Shown: positions 10,112-18,432 of the stretch, one piece after another | Layout: every line of letters starts with the position of its first letter | How positions within the stretch are numbered: the first letter of the stretch is position 1 | Assembly (NCBI GenBank): GCA_031266435.1 | Contig: JAISAZ010000120.1 | Coordinates: forward strand, 1-42,225 | Length of the DNA: 42,225 bases | Source of the DNA: Accumulibacter sp. | Lineage (GTDB): Bacteria > Pseudomonadota > Gammaproteobacteria > Burkholderiales > Rhodocyclaceae | Direction: 5' to 3' | Made by a program: the position numbers and the translations under genes | Notes under the pieces: model-generated | Told to the model about the DNA's origin: nothing | Seen by the model: the letters and a program-made list of their open reading frames with translations, nothing else | Database searches by the model: none

Positions 10112-11047
10112 ATGTCTTTTCTACCCTCATTGAAGCAACTCCAATACCTGATCGCGCTTTCCGAGCATCTCAATTTCAACCGCGCGGCGCAAGCCTGCTT
10201 CGTCACGCAATCGACCTTGAGCGTTGGACTCAAGGAACTTGAGAATTTGCTCGGTCGCCGTCTCGTCGAACGCGACCGTCAAAAGGTTCTGATGACGCCT
10301 CTCGGAACCGAGATCGTCCGGCGCGCACACACCGTGCTCACCGCCGCGCAGGACCTCGTCGACCTCGCTGCCACCGACGGCGGCGCGGAATCGGGGACGC
10401 TTCGCGTCGGCGTCATACCGACGATCGCGCCCTTCCTCCTGCCGAAGACGCTTCTCTTCCTGCGTCGGCGCCATCCCGGTCTGCGCCTCGTGCTGCGCGA
10501 GGACCTTTCGGCGAACCTCCTCGCGCGCATGGAGCGTGGGCAGATCGATTTCGCCTTGCTCGCGCTCCCCTACGATACGGACAAATTCATGACGAAAGCG
10601 TTGTTCGAGGACCCGCTCTGGATCGTCGGGGGCAAAGACGACCCGCTTCTTTCGGAAGAGAACGTCAAGCTCACGCCGAGGATCATCGACCGCCTGCTGC
10701 TGCTCGAAGAGGGGCATTGTCTGCGAGACCACATCCTCTTTGCGTGCAACAAGCCCGACCGAAAATCTTCGGGAGAGATCGAGGCGACGAGTTTGCTCAC
10801 GCTCGTTGAAATGGTTCATTCGGGCTTCGGCCTCGGTCTGATCCCCGAAATGGCCGTCAAAAACGGCTTGGCGTCCGACGCGGAACTCGTCGTCCGTCCC
10901 GTGATCGAACCCTGCCCGTCGCGGACGATCGCGATTGCGGCGCGGCGCTCGACGCCTCGTCTCGCCGAGATGGAGGCGCTGGCCGACGCGATTTGCGAAT
11001 CTCATCTGTTGCCTTGCGGAGTGGAAGAATCTTCTGACGCAAGGTGA
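10112..11047 (+). CDS. oxyR: OxyR: LysR-type peroxide-sensing regulator
   Basis: This 311-residue LysR-type regulator has an N-terminal winged helix (LKQLQYLIALSEHLNFNRAAQACFVTQSTLSVGLKELE, residues 7-45) and a substrate-binding-like C-terminal domain. The peroxide sensor is visible: Cys203 in EEGHCLRD and Cys212 in LFACNK, nine residues apart like Cys199/Cys208 of E. coli OxyR. I chose ATG 10112 because GGAG lies eight bases upstream and the protein then begins as family members do. OxyR activates peroxide defence genes. Here it faces a ZIP transporter and dps across a palindromic promoter. It converges on jetD with only eight bases between the stops and no terminator visible. Confidence 0.95.
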   Translation: MSFLPSLKQLQYLIALSEHLNFNRAAQACFVTQSTLSVGLKELENLLGRRLVERDRQKVLMTPLGTEIVRRAHTVLTAAQDLVDLAATDGGAESGTLRVGVIPTIAPFLLPKTLLFLRRRHPGLRLVLREDLSANLLARMERGQIDFALLALPYDTDKFMTKALFEDPLWIVGGKDDPLLSEENVKLTPRIIDRLLLLEEGHCLRDHILFACNKPDRKSSGEIEATSLLTLVEMVHSGFGLGLIPEMAVKNGLASDAELVVRPVIEPCPSRTIAIAARRSTPRLAEMEALADAICESHLLPCGVEESSDAR

Positions 11048-11055
11048 TTCCCAAG

Positions 11056-12228
11056 CTACGCGGGTTTCCGAATGATTGCCTCCAGGGTTTTCCATGCCGC
11101 GTCCCAAGGGAGTCGCTCCTGTTCGAGGCGGATTCGTTGCCCACGCGTATTTCCCTTGATCGACCGATAAAGCGCTTGTTCGTCGCGGGTGAGCAGTGGC
11201 AGTTCGGTCGAGGCGTGCGGGTCTTTCTCTTCGACCCATAAGTCGCGGTGATTCATCAGCGTCGATTCGTCCATCAGCACGCTTTCCAGCCCGGGAAGGT
11301 GGCTTCTCGCCCGATTGAGAATCGCAAAACCGTGCGTGTCGATGTCTCCCCAGTAGAGACACCGCGCGCGGCGCAGCCACGGAATCCGGCCCAGAACGTC
11401 GACGGCGTATCCCAGACGCATGATCACGACGGCGCCCGGCAACTCGTCGAAGGCGAGTCCGGTTTGAAGGTTTTCGACGATCAGGGCATGCGTCGGCTGC
11501 AGGTCGAGGCTCGCCACGTCCTCCCAGGGCGCGGAAATGTCGCCCAGACCGCCCAGGCGGTCTCTCAATTTCGGGTCGAGAACGCGCATGCGGACGAGCT
11601 GCGGCGGCCGCCTCAAGCCGCAGCGCCCGAAGAAGTCGCCGTCGCGCGCCGAGTCGCCCTGAATCGTCGCAATCAGTTCGGAGATCAGCCCCTTGCGTGA
11701 CTCCAGCCATTTGCTGTCGACGCCGGCCACCGGAATTTGTCGCGGGTAGAGGTTCGAGTTCGGGTGGGCGACGATCCACCCCAGCATCTCCGCGAGTCGC
11801 CGAAAATCGGCCTCATCGTAGTCGGCGAGCACGTCAAAATATTTCGGCAAGTTCTGAGCCAGTACCGGCCAAGGCGCCGTGAGCGTCCGGTAGCGAGACC
11901 GCGCTCGCGCCCAGCGCGCGGCCTCGCCGACCCACTCGGCGACGTCTTCAGGGCATCGCAGCGTCAGCTTGTCGGGCAAATCCTGGACGCCGAGCGCTTT
12001 CCAGCGACGCTCGCACCAGGAGAGTGTGCCGACTCCCTGCCAGCGCCGCCACGCCGTCACCCACGCGCGAACGCCTTCGACTTGCCGCAGGGCGTCCCGC
12101 TCGGTCGGTATCCCCAGCGCGATCTCCAAGGGCCATTGGCTTTCGCCAAGTTCGCCGATCAGCCACGCGCGGTGTTTCCCCTGAAATCGGCGAAGAAGTA
12201 TTCCTCTGACGTCATCAGGAAGTTTCAA
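11056..12228 (-). CDS. jetD: JetD: Wadjet plasmid-cleaving Toprim nuclease subunit
   Basis: This 390-residue protein has the DUF3322 (N-terminal) plus DUF2220 (C-terminal) layout of type I JetD. The C-terminal domain has a Toprim-like core: an acidic residue in HALIVENLQ (about residue 251) and a D-x-D in LYWGDIDTHGFAIL (about residues 293-295), followed by the conserved DESTLMNHRDLW segment. In characterised Wadjet systems JetD is the endonuclease that cuts circular DNA held and extruded by the JetABC SMC complex. It is the last gene of the operon; its ATG (12226-12228) lies inside the 3' end of jetC, a 14-base overlap. All expected core residues are present, so the subunit should be active. 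Confidence 0.93.
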   Translation of the reverse strand: MKLPDDVRGILLRRFQGKHRAWLIGELGESQWPLEIALGIPTERDALRQVEGVRAWVTAWRRWQGVGTLSWCERRWKALGVQDLPDKLTLRCPEDVAEWVGEAARWARARSRYRTLTAPWPVLAQNLPKYFDVLADYDEADFRRLAEMLGWIVAHPNSNLYPRQIPVAGVDSKWLESRKGLISELIATIQGDSARDGDFFGRCGLRRPPQLVRMRVLDPKLRDRLGGLGDISAPWEDVASLDLQPTHALIVENLQTGLAFDELPGAVVIMRLGYAVDVLGRIPWLRRARCLYWGDIDTHGFAILNRARSHLPGLESVLMDESTLMNHRDLWVEEKDPHASTELPLLTRDEQALYRSIKGNTRGQRIRLEQERLPWDAAWKTLEAIIRKPA

Positions 12229-15200
12229 GGCTCACTTCCTCTCGTGCGTGTTCGGGAAGTTTCAGCCTTTGGCGGTCGCCGTCGTATTCGATCAGCAGAA
12301 CGCTTGAAACGCGACGGTCGCGGATATCGACGAAGCACGCGCCGCCGATGAAGGGTTCGAGGGTCATGACGGACTTTAACGGCGTGGCGACGATCATCTG
12401 AAAACCAAAATTATTGAAGATGTTCATCGCCAAGGCGGTGAATTCGTCGTCGGCCTTGTCGAAGGCTTCGTCGAGTACGACCGGCGCGTACATAGGCACG
12501 CCGTGGTCGTTTCCTCCCAATTGGTAGCGCAGGGCAGCCGCAAGACACGTGGTCGCCAGTTTCTGGCGCTGGCCTCCCGACTTGCCGGCGCCGCTGCGGT
12601 AGACCTCGACTTCGACGCCCGCCTCGTCGATTTCGCGTCCGATGAACTCGACGTGCTTCCTGACGTCGAGCACGGATTCGCGCCAGCGCTTTTGCTCGGA
12701 GTCCTGGCTGGCGAGCCGATCGACGAGTCGGCGCAGGGCCAGGAAGCGTGTCTCGGCAAACTCGTGTTCCTCGCTCCAGGCGTGACCGAGCGTCTGCTGG
12801 ATCTCTTGCCTGAATTCTTTGACTTCGGCGAGTTGCCGGTCGCTCGCGTCGATGTGGAGGGTGGTGCGTTGCGTGCTCGTCTCGTTGAAGGGCACTTGGC
12901 TGAGGCTGTCGTTGACGAGTTCCATCCGTTCGAGGATGGCTTTTCGCGCGTCGTTCAGATACGTCGAAAGCGCCGCCAGATTCTGGTGGCTCTGGTTCCG
13001 CAGCAATTCGAAGAATCTTTGCTCGTGCGCGGGCAGACCGTCCGTTTCCAGCCGAGCCAGCTTGGCAAAAAAGTCCGGCGCGCTGGCAAGGCTCGCATCG
13101 ACGTCGCCGGCATCCGTAGGCCACTGCCGTTTGAAGTCGGCGAAGCGCGTTTCTATCGCCTTCTCGCAATCGCCGATCGCGCGGTGGAGGCCTTCGACCT
13201 CTTTACCCAGCGTCTGCACGACCGACGTGGTGAGCCGGTCGAGGTTTTCGAGCTTGACGGCGTCGCTCAGGCGGGCGAAGCGTTCGTCGAGTCCCGCGAT
13301 CTGACGGGGACTCAGTGGAAGCCTCGAAGCATCGTGGAGGAGAGCGTGGAGCGAAACGAGTTTCCGCGAACTTTCTTCGATCTGCTTGAGAAGCGATTCG
13401 TGTGCGATCTTCGCTTCTCGAAGAGCCTTGTCGGCGCGGTCGGCCAGCGCTTTTTGCTTCTCGATCCGCGCACCGATCTGCAGCAAGGTCGCGTTGCCTT
13501 CGCGCGCTTCGCGTACTTGGGTTTCGACGGCGGCGATGCGGTCGAGCAAGGGGGGCAGGTCGATTTCTTGCCATTGGAGATTGACGAGCGTCTGGCACTG
13601 AATCGCTCGCGTCGCGCGCTTCCTGTCCTCGTCGGCGAGGGCGTCGATCTCTCTTTCGAGGCGAGCGATCGTGACCGCAAGGTCTTGCACCTGCATCTGA
13701 AAGATCATGCGCTTCTCGCGGTTATCGAATCCGAGCACCCAATGGAGTCGATCGCCGACGCTTCGGCGGTCGTCTTTTTCGTGCCGCGTCTTGCTGTGCT
13801 TGGCCTGACCTTCCCGGGTGAGCGCGCAGTCGGCGTTTTTGAACGACAAAAGCGAGTCGACGCACGCGTAATCGAAGCGTTGCCGCAACTCGGCGCGCAA
13901 CCAATCCGAATACGTGCCTTCCTTGACGTTCAGTTTGAGGACGAGCGAGTTCGTTCCGAGGGGCTTCTTCTGCCAAGCGTCCGGGCGCCCGGTTCGGTAA
14001 TACACCAGGCGCCGCCCAAGGTGGATGCCGTTGATGTGATTGGCAAGCGCCGAGTAATGGCGGTCGTCCACGAGGAGCGAGAGCGCAAACCCGCGCAATA
14101 CCCGCTCGATCGCGCCTTGCCACCCGGCTTCGTCGGGTTTGACTTCGATGAGTTCGCCGACGAAGGGCAGCGCGGATTCGGAGACGCCGATCGCCACGGC
14201 AAGCTCGGAACGCATTTCGAGCATATCGGCGGGGACGTTCGACGGCTGGCGCTTCAAAGCTTCGACTTCTTTACGCGCCTGAGCAAACGCCGTCTCGGCG
14301 TCCTTCTTTTCCCTGTCCAGACGGAATTGCTCCGCGCGGCTTTCGTTGCTCCGCTGTTCCCGGTTTTCGATTTCCCGCCGTGCCTTACCCAGCAATTCGG
14401 CAAAGGCGTGAGGCGAATCGGGAAGACTCCAGCCGAGATTCTTGCAGGCGTCTTCCGCCTGCCCGCGCTTTCGCACGCGATCCGCGCGCTGCGTTTCGAG
14501 TTGCGCCTTCTCCGCCTCCCAGCGCTCGATCCGGTCGCCGCCGGCTTCGCGGTGTTTTTCTTCGAGGTCTCGCAAGGCGGCGGTGTGGTTGTCCAGGAGG
14601 CTTATGCGCTGACCGACTTCGGCTTTCGCCCCGTCGGCTTGCACTTCGAGCGACGCGACGTGCCGTTCGAGCAAGTCGGCGCGTCGGGTTTCCCGGTAGC
14701 CGTCGACGCCGGCTCCGAGTTCGTCGAGTCCCTCGCGTTGCAAGACCAGGGACTCTCTGCGTTGATAGTGTTCGCGCGCCGGTACAAGCGTTTGCACCTG
14801 CTCGCGGGCGCTAACGACCGCCTGGTGCGCCGCGTTGAGTTCGCCGAATTCGCTGACGAGGCGATCCGCCACCTCGAAAGTCTCTGGCTTGTCGAGCATG
14901 AAGTCGCGCAGGAAGGTATTGAGGTCGCCGAGATTTTTTGCCGACTGCGTTTTATGCAGCAAACGCAGCGCCATCTCGCTTTCGATGCCGAGCAGACGAC
15001 AGAATCGCTCGCAATACGGACGGAATTCGTCGCGGGCGAAGGCTTCGGGGAACGATTGCTTGAGTTTTCGGATATCGAAGCCGGACTGGCCGAAATCTGC
15101 GAGTTCGCGCAGGTCGAAAGCGCGCTCGAAGATGAGGTAGTGGCGCCGGACATCGGCCCTGGCATTGGCCTTGCCCCGCAGCCAGAAGACCTGGACGAGG

Positions 15201-15598
15201 ACGACGGACTGACCCTGCGCGCTCCGGTAGCTCAGCGCGAGGGCGGACCACGTCGTATCCGGGCGCAGGGTGCGGGTGGATATTTCGCCCGAATCTCCGT
15301 CCTTCTGCTCGGCCCACGCGCCGCGCATATAGGTGACGAGGCTTCGGTCGCGGCCGCTGCGATCCGCCTCGCGCGCGGCGGCGTTGAAGTCGATCCAGCG
15401 CGGCGGAACGAGCAGAGCCGAGAAGGCGTCCAGAAGCGTCGACTTCCCCGTCCCCGACCGGCCGACAAACAGAAAGCCGCGTTCGCCGATCGGGATGTCG
15501 TGAAGACCCGAAAAAGTACCCCAGTTGAAAACCTGCAAGCGCGACATGCGGAATTGTTCTCGGGCGAACAAGGAGGCGGTCCGGGGCTGTAAACTCAT
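12215..15598 (-). CDS. jetC: JetC: Wadjet SMC-like ATPase
   Basis: This 1127-residue SMC/MukB-type ATPase has Walker A GRSGTGKST at residues 46-54, a first coiled coil from about 250, a globular hinge at roughly 460-650, a second coiled coil to about 890, then ABC signature GKSGGQRQKL near residue 1005 and Walker B VVLDEAFDKAD near 1040. In Wadjet (also called MksBEFG or EptABCD) JetC dimers with the JetA kleisin and JetB extrude DNA loops and present small circular plasmids to JetD. ATG 15596-15598 overlaps the jetB stop (ATGA). A long open frame on the opposite strand is a GC-rich shadow. Confidence 0.95.
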   Translation of the reverse strand: MSLQPRTASLFAREQFRMSRLQVFNWGTFSGLHDIPIGERGFLFVGRSGTGKSTLLDAFSALLVPPRWIDFNAAAREADRSGRDRSLVTYMRGAWAEQKDGDSGEISTRTLRPDTTWSALALSYRSAQGQSVVLVQVFWLRGKANARADVRRHYLIFERAFDLRELADFGQSGFDIRKLKQSFPEAFARDEFRPYCERFCRLLGIESEMALRLLHKTQSAKNLGDLNTFLRDFMLDKPETFEVADRLVSEFGELNAAHQAVVSAREQVQTLVPAREHYQRRESLVLQREGLDELGAGVDGYRETRRADLLERHVASLEVQADGAKAEVGQRISLLDNHTAALRDLEEKHREAGGDRIERWEAEKAQLETQRADRVRKRGQAEDACKNLGWSLPDSPHAFAELLGKARREIENREQRSNESRAEQFRLDREKKDAETAFAQARKEVEALKRQPSNVPADMLEMRSELAVAIGVSESALPFVGELIEVKPDEAGWQGAIERVLRGFALSLLVDDRHYSALANHINGIHLGRRLVYYRTGRPDAWQKKPLGTNSLVLKLNVKEGTYSDWLRAELRQRFDYACVDSLLSFKNADCALTREGQAKHSKTRHEKDDRRSVGDRLHWVLGFDNREKRMIFQMQVQDLAVTIARLEREIDALADEDRKRATRAIQCQTLVNLQWQEIDLPPLLDRIAAVETQVREAREGNATLLQIGARIEKQKALADRADKALREAKIAHESLLKQIEESSRKLVSLHALLHDASRLPLSPRQIAGLDERFARLSDAVKLENLDRLTTSVVQTLGKEVEGLHRAIGDCEKAIETRFADFKRQWPTDAGDVDASLASAPDFFAKLARLETDGLPAHEQRFFELLRNQSHQNLAALSTYLNDARKAILERMELVNDSLSQVPFNETSTQRTTLHIDASDRQLAEVKEFRQEIQQTLGHAWSEEHEFAETRFLALRRLVDRLASQDSEQKRWRESVLDVRKHVEFIGREIDEAGVEVEVYRSGAGKSGGQRQKLATTCLAAALRYQLGGNDHGVPMYAPVVLDEAFDKADDEFTALAMNIFNNFGFQMIVATPLKSVMTLEPFIGGACFVDIRDRRVSSVLLIEYDGDRQRLKLPEHAREEVSLETS

Positions 15599-16302
15599 TC
15601 TTCGGCCTCCTCGTCGGCATCGGGCGGGATCTCGCGCGCGGGTGCCTCGCCCGCGGCCATGCGTTGATACAAATGCGTCAGCGCCAGTATTTCCTCCGCC
15701 GAAAAGAGGAGCTTCAGCGTTGGCGAAATTTCGAACCGGTTTTCGCTGGAACGAATCTTCTGGAGGATGTTGTGCTTCTTGATCTTCTCGATCGAGGCAT
15801 GAACCCGTTTTGCGAACCCCGCGCGGTCGGTGTTCGAAGCGCGCTCGTAGAGCGTCAGGAACTCCGTGGCCTCTTCGGTCGATACGACGGCGCGGTCGCC
15901 TTGCGAATCCGCCTGCGCCAGTCGCTGGCGAAGGTAGAGCAGCAAAACGGAGTCGACGAAGGTCAGTTGCGCGCGGCGCAGGAGAGTCGGCGCTTCGAGG
16001 TCGCCGGTATCCGCCTGACGGGTGAAGGCGACTTGCACGTCGTGGTCGATGATGAGTTCTAGAAAGAGTTCGGCGAGACGGCGCCGGATCAAATCCTCGT
16101 CCCGCATCAGGATCGGCCAGAGTTTCGCGTGTCGACGCGCGTCGAGCGAGGGCCCCGCAAGGAGTTGCACCAGGGCGCGCCGCGTTTCATACGCCAACTC
16201 GCCGCCGTCGCCGATGAAAAGGGCGTTGGAAGGAAGGGATGCCGCGTCCGGCGCTTCTTCTCCGTCGGGCAGGGTGTTTTCGTCGTCCTCAGACCAGCTC
16301 AT
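15595..16302 (-). CDS. jetB: JetB: Wadjet KITE-type subunit (DUF4194)
   Basis: This 235-residue DUF4194 protein is the small MukE/KITE-like subunit of type I Wadjet, which binds the JetA kleisin. The fold is visible as winged-helix segments: RRLAELFLELIIDHDVQVAFTRQAD in the first half, and a C-terminal part with AGFAKRVHASIEKIKKHNILQKI and ISPTLKLLFSAEEILALTHLYQRM. Both ends of the protein are acidic. ATG 16300-16302 lies inside jetA (14-base overlap) and the stop overlaps jetC by four bases, so stoichiometry is probably set by translational coupling. Confidence 0.92.
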   Translation of the reverse strand: MSWSEDDENTLPDGEEAPDAASLPSNALFIGDGGELAYETRRALVQLLAGPSLDARRHAKLWPILMRDEDLIRRRLAELFLELIIDHDVQVAFTRQADTGDLEAPTLLRRAQLTFVDSVLLLYLRQRLAQADSQGDRAVVSTEEATEFLTLYERASNTDRAGFAKRVHASIEKIKKHNILQKIRSSENRFEISPTLKLLFSAEEILALTHLYQRMAAGEAPAREIPPDADEEAEE

Positions 16303-17749
16303 CGGCGCGTTCCCTCAAAAAGAATATTTTCGGAATCCGGGCGCCGCGCCGCAGTTCGTCGCCCCCGATCCAGCCCACGGTTTCGCTTTGGTCGGCCAAA
16401 AAACCGTGCCGACACCCCAGGGCAAGCAGTCCGACGACGCTCCCGAGCCCCTGCGCGGCGGGGAAGTCTTCCAGGATGTCGGCGATCGACGCCTGCGACC
16501 GTCGTTCCAGAACGGCGAGCACGTTGGCTTTCAGGGTACGGAAGTCGATCTCGGATTGAGCGACGAGTTCGCCGATGGACTCGAAATCGATCGACGGCGC
16601 GTCTCCGTCGGCCATTGGGTCGGGCAAGGATTGCAGCGAGGGGTCGTAAAGCACCCATTGCGAGAAAGAGTGCAAACGGCTGCTCGTGAGTTCGAGCGTG
16701 TATTGAAGCGTTTCCGTGGCCCTGACCTCGTCTTTGATCGCGAGCGCGGCGCGCTGGGCGCCTTTCAGAAGCTGGTTGAGCCGGCGCTGTTCGAGGTATT
16801 CACGGCTCTGGACGAAATGCTTCAGGCTGCGGGCGAAGGTCTGGAGGACTTCGTGCACCATCCCGCCCTGTTCGAGAAGCGTCCGCGTCAGCCGAAGAAG
16901 GAATCGCCGCTCCCTGGTGTCGAGTTGCCCCACAAACTCCCGCGACAGGACGCTCTCCAGGGATTGATCGAGCGTGGCGGCCTGTTCCGGGTCGGTCAGC
17001 AAGCGCCAGAACGCGGAAAACGTCCTCCCCGCGTCGCTTTCCGAAATCAGGTCGATTCCGGCGAACAGGGAATCGAGCACCTCGCCCCGATTGCCGTCGT
17101 TGTCCATGATGCGCTCGCGGAGTTCTCGATTGAGCTGTTCGAACTCGTCGCGGACACGACGGAAGTCTCCCGCCAGATCGTCGGCGAGCGTGATGATTTC
17201 GCGTGCCCGCTCCAGCGCGGTCGCATGGGGAAGCACGCGCATCCGTCCCTCCCGGATCGCGTCGATCTCCTGGTCGATGCGCGCCCGCTCGGCGATGAGG
17301 CGTTCCATGCGGCGGGATTTGTCGGTATCGGTATCGTCGGCCAGTCGGGAGAGGGCTTCGATCACGAGTGTCAGGCGGCTCTCGGTCGCCGCCGAGTGCG
17401 GCTGTTCCAGACCGGAGACAAACCGAATCGCCTCGACCGCCGCGGTGGAAAGTTCGTACTCCTCCTCCGAGGCGCCCGACGGAAAGCGCCGCTCCAGATA
17501 AGCGTCGGCAAGCCAGCGTGCGACGTAAGCCTGCGCCGTCTGCGGAAAGTCTTCACCGCGCGCGCGGAGCGCTTCCAAATCCCTGCCGATCCGCTCAAGA
17601 AAGATCGAAGCCGGAAGACTCCGCTCGTTTTCAAAGAGATGCGTTTGCAAGAGAGCAATGACGGTCGGCCCGGTGTCGGACGCAAGCAGTCGCCACAGGG
17701 GCTGCGCCCGCATGCGCCGGTACGTCGCAATGGCTTTGTCCGCTTTCAT
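16289..17749 (-). CDS. jetA: JetA: Wadjet kleisin-type subunit (DUF3375)
   Basis: This 486-residue DUF3375 protein is the MukF/kleisin-like subunit of type I Wadjet. The N-terminus (MKADKAIATYRRMRAQPLWRLLASDTGPTVIALLQTHLFENER) has the family form, followed by a winged helix and a helical middle (about residues 180-330) rich in charged heptads; the C-terminal part includes QSQASIADILEDFPAAQGLGSVVGLLALG. It is the first gene of the jetABCD operon; CAGGG lies about 11 bases before ATG 17747-17749. A small hairpin upstream (17761-17781) overlaps that ribosome site. The four jet genes are intact and overlap throughout, which indicates a maintained system. Confidence 0.93.
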   Translation of the reverse strand: MKADKAIATYRRMRAQPLWRLLASDTGPTVIALLQTHLFENERSLPASIFLERIGRDLEALRARGEDFPQTAQAYVARWLADAYLERRFPSGASEEEYELSTAAVEAIRFVSGLEQPHSAATESRLTLVIEALSRLADDTDTDKSRRMERLIAERARIDQEIDAIREGRMRVLPHATALERAREIITLADDLAGDFRRVRDEFEQLNRELRERIMDNDGNRGEVLDSLFAGIDLISESDAGRTFSAFWRLLTDPEQAATLDQSLESVLSREFVGQLDTRERRFLLRLTRTLLEQGGMVHEVLQTFARSLKHFVQSREYLEQRRLNQLLKGAQRAALAIKDEVRATETLQYTLELTSSRLHSFSQWVLYDPSLQSLPDPMADGDAPSIDFESIGELVAQSEIDFRTLKANVLAVLERRSQASIADILEDFPAAQGLGSVVGLLALGCRHGFLADQSETVGWIGGDELRRGARIPKIFFLRERADELV

Positions 17750-17760
17750 CGAAAACCGAC

Positions 17761-17858
17761 CCTGAATTGGAGATTTTCAGGATTGTCCGCCTTTTTTGCG
17801 TCTGTCGGGAGAACGATGAACGCTCGATTTGGCATCGACGCGCCGTAAACCCCGACAG
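17761..17858 (-). promoter_or_regulatory. jetABCD leader with hairpin and spaced inverted repeat
   Basis: On the minus strand, arms CCTGAA and TTCAGG (17761-17781, 9-base loop) place the jetA shine-dalgarno in or next to the 3' arm, so the fold could restrict translation. Further upstream an 8-bp inverted repeat, CTGTCGGG (17802-17809) and CCCGACAG (17851-17858), is separated by 41 bases. No clear -35/-10 pair is visible. No accessory regulator gene is nearby. Confidence 0.35.
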
Positions 17859-17913
17859 AATGAAAACTCGCTACAAACTGGGAAAAATCAGTGCTCAAAG
17901 CGGTTTCCAGGTT

Positions 17914-17919
17914 TATAAT
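17914..17919 (+). promoter_or_regulatory. Candidate -10 box of the rpsU operon
   Basis: A perfect TATAAT sits 48 bases before the rpsU ATG in the 217-base gap between divergent jetA and rpsU. The best -35 candidate (GTGCTC at 17891-17896) is poor. Read on the minus strand the same spot gives TATTAT, so a promoter toward jetA is possible but unsupported. Confidence 0.5.
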
Positions 17920-17966
17920 ACGCAGTTCAGCATTCACCATCGGTTTTCGCACTTAGGAAAGTATTG

Positions 17967-18179
17967 ATGCCTGCCATTCGATTGAAAGAAAATGAACCGT
18001 TCGAGGTGGCCATTCGCCGCTTCAAACGGACCGTTGAAAAAACCGGCCTCCTGACCGAATTGCGCGCCCGCGAGTTTTACGAAAAACCGACCGCGGAACG
18101 CAAGCGCAAACTGGCGGCCGCGGTCAAGCGTCATCACAAGCGTATTCGCGGCCAGTCTTTGCCGCCCAAGCTTTACTAA
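17967..18179 (+). CDS. rpsU: Ribosomal protein S21
   Basis: This 70-residue S21 of the 30S subunit sits near the anti-Shine-Dalgarno end of 16S rRNA and aids initiation. The sequence is diagnostic ([24 protein letters not shown], then the basic tail [14 protein letters not shown]). I chose ATG 17967 over the preceding TTG because AGGAAA lies eight bases upstream and the product then has the family length. It is the first gene of the macromolecular-synthesis operon rpsU-yqeY-dnaG-rpoD. Its stop codon (18177-18179) overlaps the edge of repeat copy 2, and a terminator follows at 18368-18406, so rpsU can be expressed in excess of dnaG. Confidence 0.97.
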   Translation: MPAIRLKENEPFEVAIRRFKRTVEKTGLLTELRAREFYEKPTAERKRKLAAAVKRHHKRIRGQSLPPKLY

Positions 18180-18293
18180 GGAATCGTCAAAAAATAAGCG
18201 CCCGTTTTTTGACGGCTTGGAGAAAAAAAGGGTGGGCTTCGCCCGCCTTCAAACCCACCAACCCGGCAAAAAGTAGGGTTTTACTTTTTGACG
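18178..18293 (-). repeat. Four-hairpin dispersed repeat, copy 2 (shortened, inverted)
   Basis: Relative to copies 1 and 3 this copy is inverted. It retains the AAGGAATCGTC end (beginning inside the rpsU stop codon), the CGTCAAAAAA/TTTTTTGACG stem (18185-18214) and the AAAAAGTA/TACTTTTT stem at the other end. About 90 bases in the middle are missing. The junction fuses the left arm of the GGGTTTGAAGG stem to the right part of the next stem, as expected from a deletion between the similar GGGC...CCCACC stretches. Confidence 0.8.
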
Positions 18294-18367
18294 AACGTAA
18301 GCGCGGGATTTATCCGTCGCCGAGGCCGCCTGTCCGGTAGGAGAGGCGGCTTTCCGCATTTTCCGAT

Positions 18368-18406
18368 CGCGTCGGCGGTGCTTTAACGCCGACGCGTGTT
18401 TCTTTT
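18368..18406 (+). terminator. Terminator between rpsU and yqeY
   Basis: Perfect 10-bp arms CGCGTCGGCG (18368-18377) and CGCCGACGCG (18387-18396), a 9-base loop and then TGTTTCTTTT make a good intrinsic terminator. A second hairpin with arms GCCGCCT/AGGCGGC (18325-18350) precedes it. It lies 27 bases before yqeY, so some read-through or a separate promoter must feed yqeY-dnaG-rpoD, as in other macromolecular-synthesis operons. Confidence 0.8.
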
Positions 18407-18432
18407 CCAAATCACTCGTCAGGGAGGCTTGG

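Noticed and set aside
12503-15592. A 1029-codon open frame antisense to jetC
   Set aside because: The jetC strand has clear ATPase motifs and operon overlaps. The antisense product has no recognisable motif, and its openness follows from strong GC bias at codon third positions.
12215-17749. MukBEF chromosome-organising complex
   Set aside because: The small subunits are DUF3375 and DUF4194 proteins and a DUF3322/DUF2220 nuclease is present, which defines type I Wadjet.
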